The translations under genes were made by a program, and so were the position numbers. The notes beneath the pieces were generated by a model. It ran no database searches and was not told the DNA's origin. It saw only the letters and a list, made by a program, of their open reading frames with translations. Shown piece after piece: positions 61,304-64,000 of a DNA stretch of 64,000 bases (the first letter of the stretch is position 1; the number at the start of each line of letters is the position of its first letter). Source of the DNA: an uncultured Sutterella sp. (GTDB taxonomy: Bacteria; Pseudomonadota; Gammaproteobacteria; Burkholderiales; Burkholderiaceae_F); NCBI GenBank assembly GCA_905197905.1, contig CAJKAP010000003.1, forward strand, positions 124,001-188,000, given 5' to 3'.

Positions 61304-62344
61304 ATGGAAAACACCGCACCCCGTAAACCGCTCACTTTAGCGGAGATTGAGCAATGGCTAGAGCGCCTAGGCGCAAAGCTGCAGCATAAGCGCCGTCTTT
61401 ATCGCGCTTGGCTCAATCGTGCTGAGTGGCCAAGCGCTGAAGACGAATCGTTCCCTAAGAGCGTTCGTGCGGCGTTGGGTGAAGTGCGTGCAGCGCTCGA
61501 GAATATCGCGACGATTTCCTCTCGCCACCCGGGCTCTGATCCCGAGAGTGAACGTTTGCTCGTGACGCTCGCTGACGGTCAGACCGTGGAAAGTGTCCTT
61601 TTGCCTCGTCAAGGGGTTTGCGTTTCCACCCAGTTGGGCTGCGCCGTGGGGTGTCGCTTTTGTATGACTGGGCGCTCGGGGCTCATTCGTCAGTTGAGCG
61701 ACGCGGAAATTGTGGCGCAAGTGGCGCTAGCCCGAAACTTACGTGGGACCACGAAGAAAGTGGTCTTCATGGGGATGGGCGAGCCCTCACACAATTTAGA
61801 CGCCGTCTTTGGCGCGCTACTCTTTTTAGCGGATTACGGAGACTTTGGTCATAAAGACTTGGTGGTCTCCACCGTTGGGGATGAACGACTTTTTGAAAGA
61901 CTACACGCTTCTCGTGTGAAGCCCGCGCTTGCGGTGTCACTTCACACGATTGAAGAAGAAAAACGTCGTCATCTTCTTCCGCGCGGTACGCGCATGTCGG
62001 TGGAAAATTTGATTGCTGCCGCAGAGCGTTGGGCACGCACTTGCCACTACCCGACGCAGTACCAATGGACCGTGATGGAGGGAGTCAACGACTCCCCAGA
62101 GGAAGCTCGCGAGTTGGCTGAAAAATTGAAAGGCCACTATGCGATGGTGAATTTTATTCCCGTGAATACGGTGAGTGACAGTCCGTACCGCCGGGGCTCT
62201 CGTGAGAGTCTGGCAACACTCGTGCGTGTCTGTCGTGAGGCTGGAGTGATTGCGACACTGCGCGACTCAGCTGCCCAAGATGTGGACGGCGGTTGCGGAC
62301 AGTTGCGTGCTCGAGTCTTATTGAAGAAGGAGAGCCGAGTATGA
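61304..62344 (+). CDS. RlmN-family radical SAM methyltransferase
   Basis: A 346-residue radical SAM protein of the RlmN/Cfr family, which methylates carbon 2 or 8 of an adenosine in 23S rRNA or tRNA. The cluster motif GCAVGCRFCMTG (residues about 111-122) has CxxxCxxC spacing. Both extra cysteines of the mechanism appear conserved: the first in VCVSTQLGC, seven residues before the cluster motif, and the methyl-carrying one near the C-terminus in DGGCGQLRAR. Other motifs are VFMGMGEPSHNLD and VSLHT. It lies after ntrC and overlaps the next gene. It could be the main RlmN or a paralogue; the location is not the usual one. Confidence 0.85.
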   Translation: MENTAPRKPLTLAEIEQWLERLGAKLQHKRRLYRAWLNRAEWPSAEDESFPKSVRAALGEVRAALENIATISSRHPGSDPESERLLVTLADGQTVESVLLPRQGVCVSTQLGCAVGCRFCMTGRSGLIRQLSDAEIVAQVALARNLRGTTKKVVFMGMGEPSHNLDAVFGALLFLADYGDFGHKDLVVSTVGDERLFERLHASRVKPALAVSLHTIEEEKRRHLLPRGTRMSVENLIAAAERWARTCHYPTQYQWTVMEGVNDSPEEARELAEKLKGHYAMVNFIPVNTVSDSPYRRGSRESLATLVRVCREAGVIATLRDSAAQDVDGGCGQLRARVLLKKESRV

Positions 62345-62889
62345 AAGCGACTTGGGAAGCTCGAATTGAAAGCGCTATGCCCGCGAGACGTTATCGCCGA
62401 GGGTGGATGCTCTGGGTGATTTGGGGCACGATTGGCACAGCCTTGACGTTGCAAGACGCTGGCGAACACGTGCAGGTTTTAACCTCCTTTTGGCTCACCG
62501 CGCCATTTTGGCTCGCGTTTATCGCGTGGCCCATCTTTGTTGTTTGGCGCAAAGTACACGACCAAAAGCTGGCCGTAAAAGAAATTGAAGTTTTTGCAGT
62601 GCCCGCGATTTCGCTCTCCATGAGTTATTTGCGAGAGCGCGATGGGATTACTATTCCCGAAGGGTTGCTTGTTGACTATGTCGCCGAATCGCAGAGCGAC
62701 TGGGCACAGTTTAAGTTGCCAGACACCGATATCCCTGCGCGTCCTGAGGCAGGGATTGAAGAGCCTGTGTGGCGACTTGCAACGCTTGAGAAGTGGGCAG
62801 ACGGCATCAATGAGCAAGAAACCTTTACGCCGATTCTAGAATTGCGTACTTGGATTCGCGCCTTAGCGCACGCGGAGCGCTTTAGCTAA
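62341..62889 (+). CDS. Small two-helix membrane protein of unknown function
   Basis: Not a family I recognise. The ATG overlaps the previous stop (ATGA, 62341-62344) and has a GAAGGAG-like site upstream, giving 182 residues and translational coupling to the RlmN-like gene. Residues about 20-75 contain two hydrophobic segments (WMLWVIWGTIGTALTL and FWLTAPFWLAFIAWPIFVVW) joined by a short polar loop. The remaining 110 residues are a polar, probably cytoplasmic domain with no visible motif. Confidence 0.75.
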   Translation: MKATWEARIESAMPARRYRRGWMLWVIWGTIGTALTLQDAGEHVQVLTSFWLTAPFWLAFIAWPIFVVWRKVHDQKLAVKEIEVFAVPAISLSMSYLRERDGITIPEGLLVDYVAESQSDWAQFKLPDTDIPARPEAGIEEPVWRLATLEKWADGINEQETFTPILELRTWIRALAHAERFS

Positions 62890-62901
62890 AGCACAAAAAA
62901 G

Positions 62902-62932
62902 AGGCTTATCGCGATAAACGATAAGCCTTTAA
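62902..62932. terminator. Bidirectional terminator
   Basis: A 10-bp perfect stem AGGCTTATCG/CGATAAGCCT (62902-62911 with 62919-62928) with T-runs on both strands, between convergent genes. Confidence 0.85.
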
Positions 62933-62952
62933 TTTATGGGCGTTAGCCCCAA

Positions 62953-63765
62953 TTAGTCCGTGATCGTGACCGTCACTGGCGTATGGTCAGAGGGCTGATT
63001 CCAGGAGCGTGGCTCAGAGTCAATCCCCACCGCGCTCACTTTCTCTTTCAGGGCATCCGAGACCAAGAGCAAGTCAATGCGAAGCCCCATGTTGCGATCA
63101 AAAGCGGCATTGCGATAATCCCACCAAGAGAAGTGACCGCCTGCGGCTTCTTTTAAGCGATAGCTGTCTGAGAGCCCCACCGAGCAGAGTCGGGCAAAGG
63201 CGTTGCGTTCTGGCGTCGAGGTGAGTACTTTTTCGCGCCAGCGCTCTGCATCCCACACATCGCGATCTTCTGGGGCTAAATTAAAGTCACCACCCATCAC
63301 CAGACGCGGGTAAGTGGCGAGTTCCCCTTCAATAAAGCGGGCAAGCGCTTCAAACCAATCAAGTTTATAGAGATACTTCCAGCTGCCCAATTCGTTGCCA
63401 TTGGGAATATAGCCCCCAATGAAACGAATGGCGTCTTTTTTCTTGCCACCTTTAGGCGTGAGCGTTGCCGTCACAAGGCGCTTTTGTTCATCAGGGAACC
63501 CTGGCAAATTGAGGACCACATCCGTGGGCGCTTCAAAGGTCGCTTTCTTTGAGAGGAGCGCCACGCCGTTATAGGTTTTCTGACCACAAAAGACCACATC
63601 GTAGCCAGCGGGTTCAATTTCAGCGGCAGGGAATTGCTCATCGATTAATTTCGTTTCTTGCAGTACAACAGCATCCACCCCGGTTTTTTCTAACCAGGAG
63701 AGAAGTTGCGGCAAACGTACGCGGAGCGAATTCACGTTCCAACTGGCAAAGGTGTATTGACTCAC
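62953..63765 (-). CDS. xthA: Exodeoxyribonuclease III
   Basis: An AP endonuclease/3' exonuclease in base excision repair, 270 residues. Motifs are FASWNVNSLRVRLPQLLSWL, VVLQETKLID (metal-binding Glu), GGYIPNGNE, VMGGDFNLAPEDRDV (catalytic Asp/Asn), FSWWDYRNAAFDRNMGLRIDLLLVS and SDHTPVTVTI (catalytic His). All active-site residues are present. It is convergent with the RlmN-like/membrane-protein pair. Confidence 0.96.
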   Translation of the reverse strand: MSQYTFASWNVNSLRVRLPQLLSWLEKTGVDAVVLQETKLIDEQFPAAEIEPAGYDVVFCGQKTYNGVALLSKKATFEAPTDVVLNLPGFPDEQKRLVTATLTPKGGKKKDAIRFIGGYIPNGNELGSWKYLYKLDWFEALARFIEGELATYPRLVMGGDFNLAPEDRDVWDAERWREKVLTSTPERNAFARLCSVGLSDSYRLKEAAGGHFSWWDYRNAAFDRNMGLRIDLLLVSDALKEKVSAVGIDSEPRSWNQPSDHTPVTVTITD

Positions 63766-63792
63766 GGAAGGTCTCCAAAGGGTGTTGGGGGA

Positions 63793-63826
63793 TTGCTTTG
63801 CGTGACGAGTCTGCCACGCAAAGCAA
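63793..63826 (-). other. Hairpin between the M3 peptidase gene and xthA
   Basis: A 12-bp perfect stem TTGCTTTGCGTG/CACGCAAAGCAA (63793-63804 with 63815-63826) with a 10-base loop; no clear T-run on the minus strand. Confidence 0.6.
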
Positions 63827-63836
63827 GCGTTCAGGA

Positions 63837-64000
63837 TTAGTGCAGGTCTTCAGCCATCCCGCTGTGGCGCATCAGAGCGTCCAAGGTTGGCTTACGACCA
63901 CGGAAGGCAACAAAGCTATCCATGGCGTCACGGCTAGAGCCCTGAGCGAGGATTTCCGCTTCAAAGCGAGCCCCCGTCTTGGGGTTCAAAATCCCTTCTT
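63837..64000 (-). CDS. prlC: M3-family oligopeptidase, C-terminal end (cut by window end)
   Basis: Only the last 53 codons are in view. They read GARFEAEILAQGSSRDAMDSF, then VAFRGRKPTLDALMRH and end at a TAA at 63837-63839. The pattern (GGS R.A.DSF..FRGR.P..DALL...G) is the C-terminus of oligopeptidase A (PrlC/OpdA) and the related Dcp. The HExxH zinc motif is outside the window, so oligopeptidase A versus dipeptidyl carboxypeptidase is decided only by this short resemblance, which favours PrlC. Confidence 0.8.
   Translation of the reverse strand, partial: EGILNPKTGARFEAEILAQGSSRDAMDSFVAFRGRKPTLDALMRHSGMAEDLH

Overview
The window is an ordinary bacterial chromosome segment from what looks like a Burkholderiales betaproteobacterium, probably an anaerobic gut lineage of the Sutterellaceae type. 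This is an inference from gene order and physiology. The gene orders pepA-holC-valS, gmk-rpoZ-spoT beside greB, divergent yicC / rph-rdgB-hemW, and glnA-ntrB-ntrC are typical of beta/gammaproteobacteria. An anaerobic lifestyle is suggested by a Dcu C4-dicarboxylate carrier, an aspartase-like lyase, one-chain L-serine dehydratase, an aspartate-racemase relative, a secreted FMN-binding protein and ApbE. No rRNA, CRISPR array, prophage or intact insertion sequence was seen.

Layout. 1-4.1 kb: end of nadK, recN and two glycosyltransferases. 4.3-8.5 kb: msbA, sdaA and an EamA permease. 8.7-15 kb: rng, sbcB, a beta-hydroxyacid dehydrogenase and glnS, which carries an unusual internal insertion. 15-18.7 kb: a phosphoethanolamine transferase, then a small exported FMN-binding protein behind a structured leader, then apbE. 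18.9-22.3 kb: dnaE. 22.4-29.1 kb: the most accessory-looking block. It holds two adjacent proteins that look like inactivated transposases of two different folds (IS1634/IS4-like and ISAs1-like), followed by a large SF1 helicase with a DEDDh exonuclease inserted between its helicase motifs. 29.2-34.6 kb: racemase-family protein, Dcu carrier, LysR regulator, a hydrolase-fold protein without its nucleophile, and a small exported protein. 34.7-36 kb: rarD and a minus-strand tRNA cluster (Pro, Arg, His). 36.2-45.6 kb: argH, an AGCS symporter, a stand-alone WYL protein, valS, a Pro/Ala-rich protein, holC and pepA. 45.9-48.7 kb: tRNA-Ala, the aspartase-like gene and a divergent LysR gene. 48.9-56.8 kb: greB, spoT, rpoZ, gmk, yicC, rph, rdgB and hemW. 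57-64 kb: glnA-ntrB-ntrC, an RlmN-family radical SAM gene with a small membrane protein, xthA, and the end of an M3 oligopeptidase gene.

How the parts work together. The glnA region has a consensus sigma54 promoter and two perfect GCAC-N7-GTGC NtrC sites, and the ntrBC genes follow, so nitrogen control is self-contained here. Racemase, Dcu, aspartase-like lyase and two LysR regulators suggest an aspartate/fumarate economy. ApbE and the FMN-binding protein could supply a covalently flavinylated extracytoplasmic electron carrier. The best candidates for something undescribed are the transposase-derived pair with the helicase-nuclease (22.4-29.1 kb), the structured leader at 16.96-17.11 kb and the GlnS insertion.
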